From Fontisphaera persica (GTDB taxonomy: Bacteria; Verrucomicrobiota; Verrucomicrobiia; Limisphaerales; Fontisphaeraceae): a stretch of DNA of 64,000 nucleotides. The notes under the pieces were generated by a model that was not told the DNA's origin, searched no databases, and saw only the letters and a program-made list of their open reading frames with translations. The stretch spans positions 372,001 through 436,000 of the forward strand of contig NZ_CP116615.1 of assembly GCF_024832785.1 (NCBI RefSeq), given 5' to 3'. Below, piece by piece: positions 49,556-57,835 of this stretch. The translations under genes and the position numbers were made by a program. Within the stretch, counting starts at the first letter, position 1. Each line of letters opens with the position of its first letter.

Positions 49556-49585
49556 TTGTCACAAAGCGGCCAACGTGGTTAAAGT
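49556..49585 (+). promoter_or_regulatory. Promoter upstream of the pseudopilin pair
   Basis: -35 TTGTCA (49556-49561), 18-bp spacer, -10 TAAAGT (49580-49585). An ATG at 49592 begins 6 nt later. The pseudopilin genes start about 190 nt downstream and could be served by the same transcript. Confidence 0.4.
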
Positions 49586-49591
49586 ACGCTC

Positions 49592-49696
49592 ATGGAGTAC
49601 TTCATGGGAAAGCCAATGAGCATGTGCCATGAAGGGGGCGCACGTTCTGTTTCAAGCATGGTGTTTGGCAACTTTGTTGGCCTGGGCGGCAAGTAG
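49592..49696 (+). CDS. Possible 34-residue leader peptide upstream of the pseudopilins
   Basis: A 34-codon frame (MEYFMGKPMSMCHEGG...) starts 6 nt after a promoter-like -10, so it would be the first thing translated from the transcript. Within it, CTTCATGG (49600-49607) and CCATGAAG (49627-49634) are perfect inverted repeats with a 19-nt loop. Four Met codons in the first eleven is odd for an ordinary small protein. It could be a regulatory leader, or chance. The remaining DNA to 49780 shows no gene. Confidence 0.22.
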   Translation: MEYFMGKPMSMCHEGGARSVSSMVFGNFVGLGGK

Positions 49697-49780
49697 GGGA
49701 AAAGTCCCTGGGAGGAGGGGCAGTATGGCCAGGTGAGGTGGGAGAACGTTTGACCTGCACGGATAAGGAGCGCGCAAGCG

Positions 49781-50383
49781 ATGAAAACCCAAGCCCAACA
49801 AACCATTGGCTGGCTGAGGGTAAAGGCATTCACCCGAAGTGAACTGGTGCTGGTGGTGACTACCACAGTTTTTTTGCTGGCGACCATGGCGATGGCTGGG
49901 CGACAGGCATGGCGGGAATCCAAACGCACCGTTTGTGGCAACCATTTGCGGGTAATTAGTCAGGGCTTTCTCCAGTTTTCCAGCCAAGATGGTCGTTTGC
50001 CGCAGGCAGCCCGCATCCACCAGCCCAAACCGTTGGATTGGATTTATTGGCAGCTTGATCGAGAGTTCGAGAGCAGCGCTCTTGCGCCGTTTTGTCCGGA
50101 CTGGCGGTTGGAGCGATTGCAGTGTCCCTTGGATACTCGGTGGGCGGATCGCTCCTACCTGGCCACTTATACCATGAATGGTTACACGGAGCGCGCCATG
50201 GTGCGGGACATGGGACCGCCCGGGAAAATATTGGTGGCCGAGCAAGAGCGGCCCAATGATGGTTGCTGGGGGCCAGGTTTGGGGGAGGAACCGTTGACGC
50301 GCCGCCATCAAGGGCGGGCCGGTGTGGCCTTTGCGGATGGTCATGTTCAGTTCATCAGAACCTACGTTAAGGAGGAACGATGA
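49781..50383 (+). CDS. Pseudopilin-like protein of the H-x9-DG (DUF1559-like) type, copy 1
   Basis: 200 residues. The N-terminus has a prepilin-type motif AFTRSEL (16-22) followed by a hydrophobic helix (VLVVTTTVFLLATMAMAG), with the usual fifth-position Glu present. The globular part shares with copy 2 a CPLDTR box, YTMNGYTER, GKILVAEQERPNDGCWGPG and the C-terminal H-x9-DG motif (H-QGRAGVAFA-DG). These proteins are abundant in planctomycetes and verrucomicrobia and are thought to be exported by a type II/IV-pilus-like route. AAGGAG is present but about 10 nt before the ATG. Its stop overlaps copy 2 by 4 bp. Function unknown. Confidence 0.82.
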   Translation: MKTQAQQTIGWLRVKAFTRSELVLVVTTTVFLLATMAMAGRQAWRESKRTVCGNHLRVISQGFLQFSSQDGRLPQAARIHQPKPLDWIYWQLDREFESSALAPFCPDWRLERLQCPLDTRWADRSYLATYTMNGYTERAMVRDMGPPGKILVAEQERPNDGCWGPGLGEEPLTRRHQGRAGVAFADGHVQFIRTYVKEER

Positions 50384-50988
50384 TTCGCCATGCGACAAAC
50401 CGTGCATTCACACGGGTGGAATTATTGTGCGTGTTGGTGATGGCTTTGTTGGCTGGGGGCTGGCTGACTTGGGCAGGATGGCACTGGCGAGAGTGTCGCA
50501 AACAATCCCGCCGGGCGGCTTGTGTGGCGCAGATGAAAGAATTGGGACAGGCGTTTCTTATGTGCGCGCAGACTGAGGAACGGCTGCCACGTTCCGCCGG
50601 CAAAAGCCGGATGGCGACGAATGACTGGATTTTCTGGCAAACCAACCGGCCGTTGCAGGAGAGTGTTATGTCGCGTTATCACCCGGATTTCTCCCCACCA
50701 CTTTTGCGCTGTCCCATGGATTTTGAGGCCGAGCGACGGGTGTATGCCTACAGTTACACCATGAATGAGCATTTAAGTCAGCGCCGCCTGTTCCGCGAAG
50801 GGCCGCGCGGTATTATTATGCTGGCGGAGGAAGTGGCACCCAACGATGGTTCGTGGGCGCCCGGCAATCCAGCCGACCAGCTTGCTGGCCGGCACGATGG
50901 CATGGCCAACGTGGTGTTTGGGGATGGACATGTAGAACAGACACCACCTCGGGATGCCACGGGACCTTCCTTGCCGTTGCCGAAGTGA
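50380..50988 (+). CDS. Pseudopilin-like protein of the H-x9-DG type, copy 2
   Basis: 202 residues; its ATG overlaps the TGA of copy 1 (ATGA at 50380-50383), so the two are translationally coupled. Prepilin motif AFTRVEL (9-15), then LCVLVMALLAGGWLTWAGW. The body parallels copy 1: CPMDFEAERRVYAYSYTMNE, RGIIMLAEEVAPNDGSWAPG and H-DGMANVVFG-DG at the C-terminus. Copies 1 and 2 are clearly paralogues from a tandem duplication but are now quite divergent, so the pair may form a heteromer. They are followed after 49 bp by a convergent alpha/beta hydrolase gene. Confidence 0.82.
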   Translation: MIRHATNRAFTRVELLCVLVMALLAGGWLTWAGWHWRECRKQSRRAACVAQMKELGQAFLMCAQTEERLPRSAGKSRMATNDWIFWQTNRPLQESVMSRYHPDFSPPLLRCPMDFEAERRVYAYSYTMNEHLSQRRLFREGPRGIIMLAEEVAPNDGSWAPGNPADQLAGRHDGMANVVFGDGHVEQTPPRDATGPSLPLPK

Positions 50989-51037
50989 AATTGAGTTGTT
51001 GCGGTAAAGCAGGCCAGGGCGTTGCGCGTCTCTTGGA

Positions 51038-52402
51038 CTAATCGGCGGTCGGCAAGGCAATGGTAATTTCCGCGCTAAATACCAGGCGCGGGTCTCCGCG
51101 TTCCTGCAAGGTTTGCGCCAAGGTTTCCAGTGTGCGGGGCACCACGCCGTGGAATAATCTGCGCGAGCGTTGTTGGACCGTCACAGGAGCATCGAGATTC
51201 AGCATGGCGTCATTCAGCCTAATCAAGAGGCGACCCACGTCTTTCACTTGGAGGATATCAATAATATTTTCCTGGCGTTGCACGTGGACTTCCTGATTCA
51301 CCCTGGCTGTGCCTGCCGGCAGCGCCAGCCAGTAAAATTGTTCATGGGTCACATCATCCTGCCGCCAGACAACCCGCTGGGGCCACGGCTGGCGGTGGAA
51401 TTGCTCCATCCACGGAATGGCCTGCCGATCCGCCAAATCCATCCAATGCCCCTTGCCGGCGTGCAACACCACTTTATGCACGTAACCCTCGGGGTCGGCC
51501 TGATGAAGCGCCGCCAGTTTGCGCCCCCATTCTTCCGCCACTTGATTGCGTTTATAGGCTGCATCCAGCGCGCCCACTTGCAAAATAAATGGGAGATTGC
51601 GCAGCCCCAGGGGGGAGGCCTCGTTGGGATGGCCGGCCATCATGGCCGCGGCGGCAAAACGGTCCGCCATGCGCGGGGCCACCTGATAGACGCCGTCGCC
51701 GCCCGCCGAGTACCCCATGAGATAAATGCGATCCGGATTCACCGGTCCCAGCACGATGAGGTTCTCAATGAGCCGCACTAAAAAACGATCCATGTGGGCC
51801 TGGTGCCACAAGTCCCAGGTGTCCGTGGGCGCTCGCGGGGCCAGATAAATGCCTTCTTTGGGCGCGTAAGCCTGAGCCAGGCGGATTTGGTTTTTCCATT
51901 GCGAATCGTTGACGGCCGGGGGCGCGCCACCGCCACCGTGCATGGCAATGAACAGGCTGCGGCCACCCGGCGGGGGCGGATTGGTGGGGCCAAAGCTCAC
52001 CATTTCAAACCGCATTTTCAGGCCGTTCAATTCAAGGACTTTGGCCTCCATCTCCGCCGCCCGTGTGGCGCGAATCCAAGCCGCGTGATCTTCCCATAAC
52101 AGGCTTTGTGCCCGTTGCGCATCCGGTCGGGTCAAGGGCGTGCGGCCAAAGGTCGCCTGGGCCAGAGCGGGACGTTTTTCGCGGGGCTGGCGCAGCCACT
52201 CTTCCAATTGCCGCACAGCCTTGGCGGAGGCGGAGATGTCGGCGGCCTGGGCCATGGCGATGATGCCTCCCAGGAGCCAGACCCCCAGCAGACACCGTCC
52301 CGTGGTGAAAAAGATATGCAATGCTCCTTCGGCAAGACGCCGGGGAATCAGTATGGGATATTGGCAAAAGCCGCGAGAGGACAGCGGGTGACAGGGGGGC
52401 AT
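51038..52402 (-). CDS. Exported alpha/beta hydrolase (PHB-depolymerase/esterase-like)
   Basis: 454 residues. A hydrophobic segment (about 36-53) ends AQAAD, giving a signal peptide after an unusually long N-terminal region; the true start may be a later GTG or TTG. The catalytic part begins SLFIAMHGGGGAPPAVND (the oxyanion region, about 148-165), with the nucleophile Ser in YLMGYSAGGDGVYQ and the late His in HAGKGHWMDL. This is the arrangement of polyhydroxybutyrate-depolymerase-like and feruloyl-esterase-like enzymes. The C-terminal 110 residues form a beta-rich domain of unknown type. It starts 17 bp after polX on the same strand. Substrate unknown. Confidence 0.82.
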   Translation of the reverse strand: MPPCHPLSSRGFCQYPILIPRRLAEGALHIFFTTGRCLLGVWLLGGIIAMAQAADISASAKAVRQLEEWLRQPREKRPALAQATFGRTPLTRPDAQRAQSLLWEDHAAWIRATRAAEMEAKVLELNGLKMRFEMVSFGPTNPPPPGGRSLFIAMHGGGGAPPAVNDSQWKNQIRLAQAYAPKEGIYLAPRAPTDTWDLWHQAHMDRFLVRLIENLIVLGPVNPDRIYLMGYSAGGDGVYQVAPRMADRFAAAAMMAGHPNEASPLGLRNLPFILQVGALDAAYKRNQVAEEWGRKLAALHQADPEGYVHKVVLHAGKGHWMDLADRQAIPWMEQFHRQPWPQRVVWRQDDVTHEQFYWLALPAGTARVNQEVHVQRQENIIDILQVKDVGRLLIRLNDAMLNLDAPVTVQQRSRRLFHGVVPRTLETLAQTLQERGDPRLVFSAEITIALPTAD

Positions 52403-52419
52403 AAACTACGGGTCAGCGG

Positions 52420-54177
52420 TTACCGGGCGCGTTTACCTTCTTGCAAAGCCCTGAGCAGTTGGGGGAGGGGGAGGGTGTTCACCACATCCGCTTTTTCCAG
52501 CCAGCCTTTGCGTGCGACCTGCGCCCCCAGGCGCAAATAGCCGGCATGCTCGTGGCGGTGGGCATCAGGGTTGATGACACATTTGACCCCCTTGGCCTTG
52601 GCGAGCGGCCACCAACGCCAGTCCATGTCCAACCGATAGGGGTTGGCATTCAATTCAATCCATGTGCCGGTTTCGGCACAGGCGTCAATGACCGCCTCCA
52701 GGTTGACCTTGTAAGCTTCGCGCTCCAAAAGCAACCGGCCGGTGGGATGGCCCAACATGTGCACCCAGCGGTTTTGCGCGGCGGCGATAAGGCGTTTGGT
52801 GTTCTCGGCTTCATTCTGGCTGAAGCCTTGATGGATGCTGGCCACCACCACGTCCAGCTCCGCCAGCAGGTCATCGGGAAAATCCAATTTGCCGCCAGCC
52901 AGAATGTCCACTTCCGTGCCGGTCAGCAGGCGCACTTCCATGCCTTCGTCGGCCAGGTGCCGGTTGACTTCCGCAATCGCCTTGATTTGCTCGCGCACCT
53001 TGTCTGGCTCCAAACCGTGTGCCTGGAAAGAAGCGCGGGAATGATCGGTAATGGCCCAGTAGCCAAAGCCCCATTCTTCGGCCTGATGCGCGATTTCCCG
53101 CAAGGTATGCTGGCCATCGCTCCAATTGGAGTGATTATGCAGCGAGCCGCGCAAATCCGTCCATTCGAGCAGGCGGGGCAGGGGACCTTTTTCGGCCGCG
53201 GCAAATTCACCGCGGTCTTCGCGCAATTCGGGGGGAATGTAGGCCAGCTCCAGCGCGGCGAAAATCTCCTCTTCCGTACGGCAATCCAAACGCAGCGCCG
53301 GATCGCGGGTCTCTTCCTGCGAGCGGAATAATCCATACTCGTTGAGGCGCAAACCACGCTGGATGGCGCGCTGCCGCATGACAATGTTGTGCTCCTTGCT
53401 GCCCGTGAAATAGGCCAGCGCAAAGGGATATTCGGCGTCACTGACCACCCGCAAATCGGCCTGCAGTCCCCCTTCCAGCACTACACTGGCCTTGGTTTCC
53501 CCCTTGGCCTGCACGGTCAGGATGCCGGGCAATCGCGTGAAGAAATCTATGACTTCAGCAGGTTTTTTGGAGGAGGCCAGAAAATCCACATCGCCAATGA
53601 CCTCTTTCCACCGCCGCAAACTGCCAGCCGTGCTGCAGCGAATAACCTCTGGATGCTGGCGCAGAGCCTCGAGGATGGGTTCGGCGGCGGCCAGCGCCAC
53701 ATCCAGCCGATGGCGCGAGGCATATTGGCGGCGAAAGGCGATGCCCTCCAAGATTTTGGCCTGCGTTTTCTCGCCAAAACCATCCAGCGTTGCCACCTTG
53801 CCTGCCTGGCAGGCCGCCTCCAGTTTGGCGACGTCATCCACCCCCAGTTTTTCGTACAAGGCCTTGATTTTCTTTGGCCCCAGGCCGGGGATGGTCATCA
53901 GCTCCCGCAAACCCGGCGGAATAGAGGCTTTCAGCTCTTCGTAGTAGGGCAACTGGCCGGTGGTCACCAGCAGGGTGATTTTTTCCTGCAACGCCTCCCC
54001 GATGCCTTTGATGCTCCCCAAGCGCTCTTCCGCCACCACTTTTTCCAGTGGCTCCTCCAAGGCCAGCAATGCGCGCGCCGCGTTGGCATAGGCGCGCGCC
54101 TTGAAGGGGTTTTCGCCCTTCAGCTCCAGCAGCACGCTGATATCCTGCAAAATCTCGGCAACCTGTTGTTTATCCAT
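52420..54177 (-). CDS. polX: Family X DNA polymerase with PHP phosphoesterase domain (PolX)
   Basis: 585 residues from the ATG at 54177. N-terminal helix-hairpin-helix region (about 1-150, with SIKGIGEAL and TIPGLGPKKIKAL), then the polymerase domain with GSLRRWKEVIGDVDFL carrying the paired metal-binding Asp and DLRVV the third, then a PHP domain (about 340-570) beginning GSLHNHSNWSDGQHTL and continuing with WAITDHS, ASIHQGFS and NPDAHRHE. The PHP ligands give 3'-5' exonuclease or phosphatase activity. Bacterial PolX fills short gaps in base-excision repair. It is followed by the hydrolase gene (17 bp) and lies 11 bp after the AI-2E-type permease gene. Confidence 0.95.
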   Translation of the reverse strand: MDKQQVAEILQDISVLLELKGENPFKARAYANAARALLALEEPLEKVVAEERLGSIKGIGEALQEKITLLVTTGQLPYYEELKASIPPGLRELMTIPGLGPKKIKALYEKLGVDDVAKLEAACQAGKVATLDGFGEKTQAKILEGIAFRRQYASRHRLDVALAAAEPILEALRQHPEVIRCSTAGSLRRWKEVIGDVDFLASSKKPAEVIDFFTRLPGILTVQAKGETKASVVLEGGLQADLRVVSDAEYPFALAYFTGSKEHNIVMRQRAIQRGLRLNEYGLFRSQEETRDPALRLDCRTEEEIFAALELAYIPPELREDRGEFAAAEKGPLPRLLEWTDLRGSLHNHSNWSDGQHTLREIAHQAEEWGFGYWAITDHSRASFQAHGLEPDKVREQIKAIAEVNRHLADEGMEVRLLTGTEVDILAGGKLDFPDDLLAELDVVVASIHQGFSQNEAENTKRLIAAAQNRWVHMLGHPTGRLLLEREAYKVNLEAVIDACAETGTWIELNANPYRLDMDWRWWPLAKAKGVKCVINPDAHRHEHAGYLRLGAQVARKGWLEKADVVNTLPLPQLLRALQEGKRAR

Positions 54178-54188
54178 AAGGGACTGGC

Positions 54189-55331
54189 TCAGGCTGAGGA
54201 CGCCGAAACCGGCGCGGCGGTGGCGGCTTTTTGCCGCTTCCAAACATATCGGGCCAGCATGGCGCGCAGGGCGGCGGCCAGCGGGATGGCCAGCAGCCCG
54301 CCCATCACCCCGCCCATGAGGGTGGTGCCCGTCAAAATGGCCACAATGACCAGCACTGGATGCAGCCCCACACGGTCCCCGATAATCTTGGGTGAGATGA
54401 AAAGACTTTCGATGATTTGTGCCGCCGCAAAGATGGCCAGTAACAGGGCTGGATGCCACCAGTCACCAAATTGCACCACCGCAATGATGACGGCCAGCCC
54501 CACACTGATCATGTAACCTAGGTAAGGGATGATGCCCAGGATGGCCGCCAGCGCACCCAGCAGCAGCGCATAGTTCAAGCCGAGCGCCATATAACCCACC
54601 GTCAGCATGGCGCCCATGCAGAGGGCCACGAGTACTTGCCCGCGGAAAAAGGCCACCAGGCAATCATTGAACGCTCGCAGCACATAAACCACTTCTTCTT
54701 TGAGGCGCGATTCTGCGATGGGCAGGTAATGCTCCCAGCGCGCCACGATCTGATTTTTCTCCAACAAAAAGTAGAATAAATACACCGGCGCCAGGGCCAG
54801 CCCCGCCAGAAATCCCAGCCACCCGGCGGCTTTGGCCACTTGTTGCAACAGCCAGGTGGTAACTGCGGGGAGGGTTTCCTTCACCCGGCTTTCCAATTCC
54901 GTATCCCACAGCGCCTGCAATTTCACGCCGGCGGCGGTGTTCTTCAGCATTTCATCCAGGCGCAGACGGAATTTTTCGATGGTGGCCGGCAGCGTATCCA
55001 CCAAATGCATGATCTCATAGACAAGTTGGGGGATCACAGTCGCCAGAAGAATGAGCACCAGCATCACTGCCAGAAAAAACACCAGGAGAATGGCGCGGGT
55101 GCGGGGGATGTTGAGTTTTCGCTCCAGCGCGGTGACCACCGGGTCCAGCAGGCAGGCCAGAATGGCGGCCAAGGCCAGCGGCAGCAGCACATGGGATAAC
55201 ATTGCCACCACCCCCGCCGCTTGCACGATGATGAAATACCATACCCCCAGCGCCAGCCCGCCCAGCAAAGCCGTCAGGCTGACCCAGAAAACCCGTGCCA
55301 GGCCAGGCGGCATGGTTTCAGGGCTTTTCAT
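54189..55331 (-). CDS. AI-2E (PerM/YdbM) family permease
   Basis: 380 residues, eight or so membrane helices. Family pattern: VLLPLALAAILACLLDPVVTALERKLNIPRTRAILLVFF near 45-85, a long amphipathic stretch (about 105-175), FFRGQVLVALCMGAMLTVGYMALGLNYALLLGALAAILGIIPYLG (about 225-270) and ESLFISPKIIGDRVGLHPVLVI near 303-325. Members are exporters or antiporters for small organic anions or ions; the AI-2 name is historical. Its ATG overlaps the proC stop (55328-55331), and polX follows 11 bp later, so this is the middle of a proC-permease-polX run. Confidence 0.92.
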   Translation of the reverse strand: MKSPETMPPGLARVFWVSLTALLGGLALGVWYFIIVQAAGVVAMLSHVLLPLALAAILACLLDPVVTALERKLNIPRTRAILLVFFLAVMLVLILLATVIPQLVYEIMHLVDTLPATIEKFRLRLDEMLKNTAAGVKLQALWDTELESRVKETLPAVTTWLLQQVAKAAGWLGFLAGLALAPVYLFYFLLEKNQIVARWEHYLPIAESRLKEEVVYVLRAFNDCLVAFFRGQVLVALCMGAMLTVGYMALGLNYALLLGALAAILGIIPYLGYMISVGLAVIIAVVQFGDWWHPALLLAIFAAAQIIESLFISPKIIGDRVGLHPVLVIVAILTGTTLMGGVMGGLLAIPLAAALRAMLARYVWKRQKAATAAPVSASSA

Positions 55332-56143
55332 TTATTTCCCAACAGGCGGCTTTTATCAGTGGCGGCTCGGACTGCGGCAATAAAAGCCGCGCGGACGCCG
55401 GCCTTTTCCAGTTCGTGCAATCCTTCGATGGTGGTGCCGCCGGGACTGGTGACCTGGTCTTTCAAGACCCCCGGATGTTGGCCCGTTTCCATGACCATGC
55501 GCGCCGCGCCCAAGACGGTCTGCGCGGCCAAACGGGTGGCCACTTCCCGCGGCAACCCCGCGGCCACGCCCCCGTCACTCAACGCTTCTATGACCATATA
55601 AACATAGGCCGGGCCGCTGCCGCTCAGACCGGTGACCGCATCCAGCAACGGCTCCGGCACCTGGCACGCAAAGCCCAGAGCGGCCAGCAGATTTTGCACC
55701 AGCTCCCCATCGGCAACCGTGGCGTGAGCGCCCAGCGCATAGGCGCTGGCGGCCGCGCCGACAATGGCCGGTGTGTTGGGCATGACGCGCACGACTCGTG
55801 TTCCCTCCGGCACCACGGCCTGCAAGCGCGCCAGCGGCACACCAGCCGCAATTGAAACCACCAGATGCCGCCGACTCAACTGGGGGGCTATTTCCTGCAA
55901 CACGCCGGCCACTTGCGCCGGTTTCACCGCAACAAAAAGAACCTCGGCAGCGTCGGCCACCGCGGCATTGGATTCCATCGCCCGCCCGCCCGCTTCGCGC
56001 ACAAAACTGGCCAGGGCGGCGGGTGACACATCGCTGGCGCTGATGGCGTCCGATTCCACCAGTCCAGCGCGCACAAAACCGCGTGCCAGAGCAGTAGCCA
56101 TCTTGCCGGCGCCGACGAAACCCACTTTCAAATTGGCAATCAT
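55328..56143 (-). CDS. proC: Pyrroline-5-carboxylate reductase
   Basis: 271 residues, normal length. N-terminal NADPH site VGFVGAGKMATALARGFV (8-25), LFVAVKPAQVAGVL near 70-83, RVMPNTPAIVGAA near 119-131 and the dimer/active-site segment VTGLSGSGPAYVYMVIEALSDGGVAAGLPREVA with the conserved GSGPAY. It reduces pyrroline-5-carboxylate to proline in the last step of proline synthesis. The gene is first in a minus-strand run and overlaps the permease gene by 4 bp. It is divergent from the PQQ-propeller gene. Confidence 0.95.
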   Translation of the reverse strand: MIANLKVGFVGAGKMATALARGFVRAGLVESDAISASDVSPAALASFVREAGGRAMESNAAVADAAEVLFVAVKPAQVAGVLQEIAPQLSRRHLVVSIAAGVPLARLQAVVPEGTRVVRVMPNTPAIVGAAASAYALGAHATVADGELVQNLLAALGFACQVPEPLLDAVTGLSGSGPAYVYMVIEALSDGGVAAGLPREVATRLAAQTVLGAARMVMETGQHPGVLKDQVTSPGGTTIEGLHELEKAGVRAAFIAAVRAATDKSRLLGNK

Positions 56144-56207
56144 GGATTTTTCTTAGCAGTCCCCCCGTTCCTTGGAAAGCGCAAAGCCACCGCCCGGAAT
56201 CCTGAAA

Positions 56208-56238
56208 TTGAATGACAATAGCCCCGTGCACGTATAAT
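56208..56238 (+). promoter_or_regulatory. Promoter of the PQQ-propeller gene
   Basis: A perfect -10 TATAAT (56233-56238) with -35 TTGAAT (56208-56213) at a 19-bp spacing. The ATG at 56255 follows 16 nt after the -10, so the leader is only about 10 nt. Confidence 0.55.
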
Positions 56239-56254
56239 CTAGGTTGGGTTGAAC

Positions 56255-57643
56255 ATGACAGAACGACCTGCAGCGAAATTCCTGCCCTCCGGCTTGATTG
56301 TGGCCGCCTCCCTGGCCCTGCTTTGGTGGGCCTTTGGCCCCACGGCACCGGTCACCTCCCGTCTGCCGGGTCAGGATGGCAGCGAACAGGCTGCCAAGGC
56401 CGCCGCGGCCAAATGGGAGGGCAAACTCATTCCCGGCGCCGGCCAGCCGGCGGACATTCCCGGCTCTTGGCCGCGTTTTCGCGGACCCAATTGGGACAAT
56501 ATCTGCACTGACCCCACTCCCCTGGCCCGAAGCTGGCCGGAAAATGGTCCCCCCCTGCTTTGGAAAATTGATGTGGGCGAAGGCTTTGCTGCCGCGGCCA
56601 TCTGGAATGGGCGCGTGTACGTCATGGATTACGACCGGGCCAGCGAATCCGATGCCCTGCGCTGCCTCTCGCTGACCGATGGCCGCGAAATCTGGCGTTA
56701 CGCTTACCCGAGCAAAACCAAGCGCGACCATGGCATGAGCCGCACCATTCCGGCCGTCACGGAAAAATACGTGGTGGCCATTGGCCCCAAATGTCAGGTC
56801 ATTTGCGTGGACCCCCTCACCGGCGCATTGAAATGGCAGATGAATCTGCCGCGCGAATTTGGCACAGAAGTGCCCCCCTGGTACGCCGGCCAATGCCCTT
56901 ACGTCGAAAACGACCGCCTCATTTTGGGCACGGGCGGCAGCGCCCTGGTGGTGGCGGTGGACTGCCTCACCGGCCAGATTGTCTGGCGCTCGCCCAATCC
57001 CAATCGCTGGCAGATGACCCATTCCTCCATCGCTCCCTTCACCTTCAACGGCCGCCGGATGTTTGCCTATTGCGCCAGCGGCGGGGTGGCCGTGGTGGCG
57101 GATGGTACGGGCGAAATCCTGTGGGAGACCAATTCCTGGAAAATCACCATTGCCAACATTGCCATGCCGCTGGTCATTGGCGGGGACCGGCTCTTTTTCA
57201 GCGGTGGTTACAACGCGGGGGCCATGATGGTGCAGTTGCGCGAGCAGCAAGGGCGCCTCGTCGGCGAGACCCTTTTCCGTTTGGAGGCCAAGACCTTCGG
57301 CGCCGAGCAACACACCCCCATCCTCTATCAGGACCATATCTTTGGTGTCCGTCCTGATGGCCAGTTGGTCTGCCTGGACCTCAACGGCAAAGTGGTCTGG
57401 CAGAGCGGCGCTGCCAACCGTTTCGGCAAAGGCCCCTATTTCATTGCCCAAGGCATGATTTACCTTCTGGATGACAACGGTACGCTGACTTTGGCCGAAG
57501 CCAGCACTGCGGGCTATAAACCGCTGGCGCGGGCCAAAGTGCTGGACGGCCCCGATGCCTGGGGCCCCCTTGCCATGGTGGCAGGGCGGCTCATCGTGCG
57601 TGACCTCTGGAAAATGGCCTGCCTGGACGTGCGCGCCAAATAG
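56255..57643 (+). CDS. Membrane-anchored PQQ-like beta-propeller protein
   Basis: 462 residues. One N-terminal membrane helix (about 11-27) is followed by the opening GSWPRFRGPNWDNI and then propeller blades with the PQQ/BamB repeat pattern: RCLSLTDGREIWRYAYPS, CVDPLTGALKWQMNLP, AVDCLTGQIVWRSPN, VVADGTGEILWETNS and CLDLNGKVVWQSG. The repeated [D/L]-x-x-T/D-G-x-x-x-W is characteristic. Such proteins are widespread in planctomycetes and verrucomicrobia and either bind PQQ as dehydrogenases or act as BamB-like scaffolds; no Cys-Cys pair or PQQ-ligand Trp is obvious, so scaffold or unknown enzyme. Followed by a 192-bp gap before the GH140 gene. Confidence 0.85.
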   Translation: MTERPAAKFLPSGLIVAASLALLWWAFGPTAPVTSRLPGQDGSEQAAKAAAAKWEGKLIPGAGQPADIPGSWPRFRGPNWDNICTDPTPLARSWPENGPPLLWKIDVGEGFAAAAIWNGRVYVMDYDRASESDALRCLSLTDGREIWRYAYPSKTKRDHGMSRTIPAVTEKYVVAIGPKCQVICVDPLTGALKWQMNLPREFGTEVPPWYAGQCPYVENDRLILGTGGSALVVAVDCLTGQIVWRSPNPNRWQMTHSSIAPFTFNGRRMFAYCASGGVAVVADGTGEILWETNSWKITIANIAMPLVIGGDRLFFSGGYNAGAMMVQLREQQGRLVGETLFRLEAKTFGAEQHTPILYQDHIFGVRPDGQLVCLDLNGKVVWQSGAANRFGKGPYFIAQGMIYLLDDNGTLTLAEASTAGYKPLARAKVLDGPDAWGPLAMVAGRLIVRDLWKMACLDVRAK

Positions 57644-57798
57644 CAAAGCGTTCTTCCCAGCGCTGTGTTGTCTGGTGTCCTCGCTGCGGGCGGGGGAGGG
57701 GGAGTGGCCTGATGCGACGGCAACACCCTGAAGGAAATTACCCTCCTTCTGGGGCAGGGCAGAGGGCCGAAACATTACGCTTTGCCCATACTCAAGAC

Positions 57799-57828
57799 TC
57801 GACAGGCTTTGCCTTGTTTGAGCATTCT
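57799..57828 (+). promoter_or_regulatory. Promoter of the GH140 gene (probably leaderless)
   Basis: -35 TCGACA (57799-57804), 18-bp spacer, -10 CATTCT (57823-57828), then 7 nt to the ATG at 57836. The sequence around the -35 closely resembles the promoter near 20860. Confidence 0.4.
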
Positions 57829-57835
57829 CTCCGCC

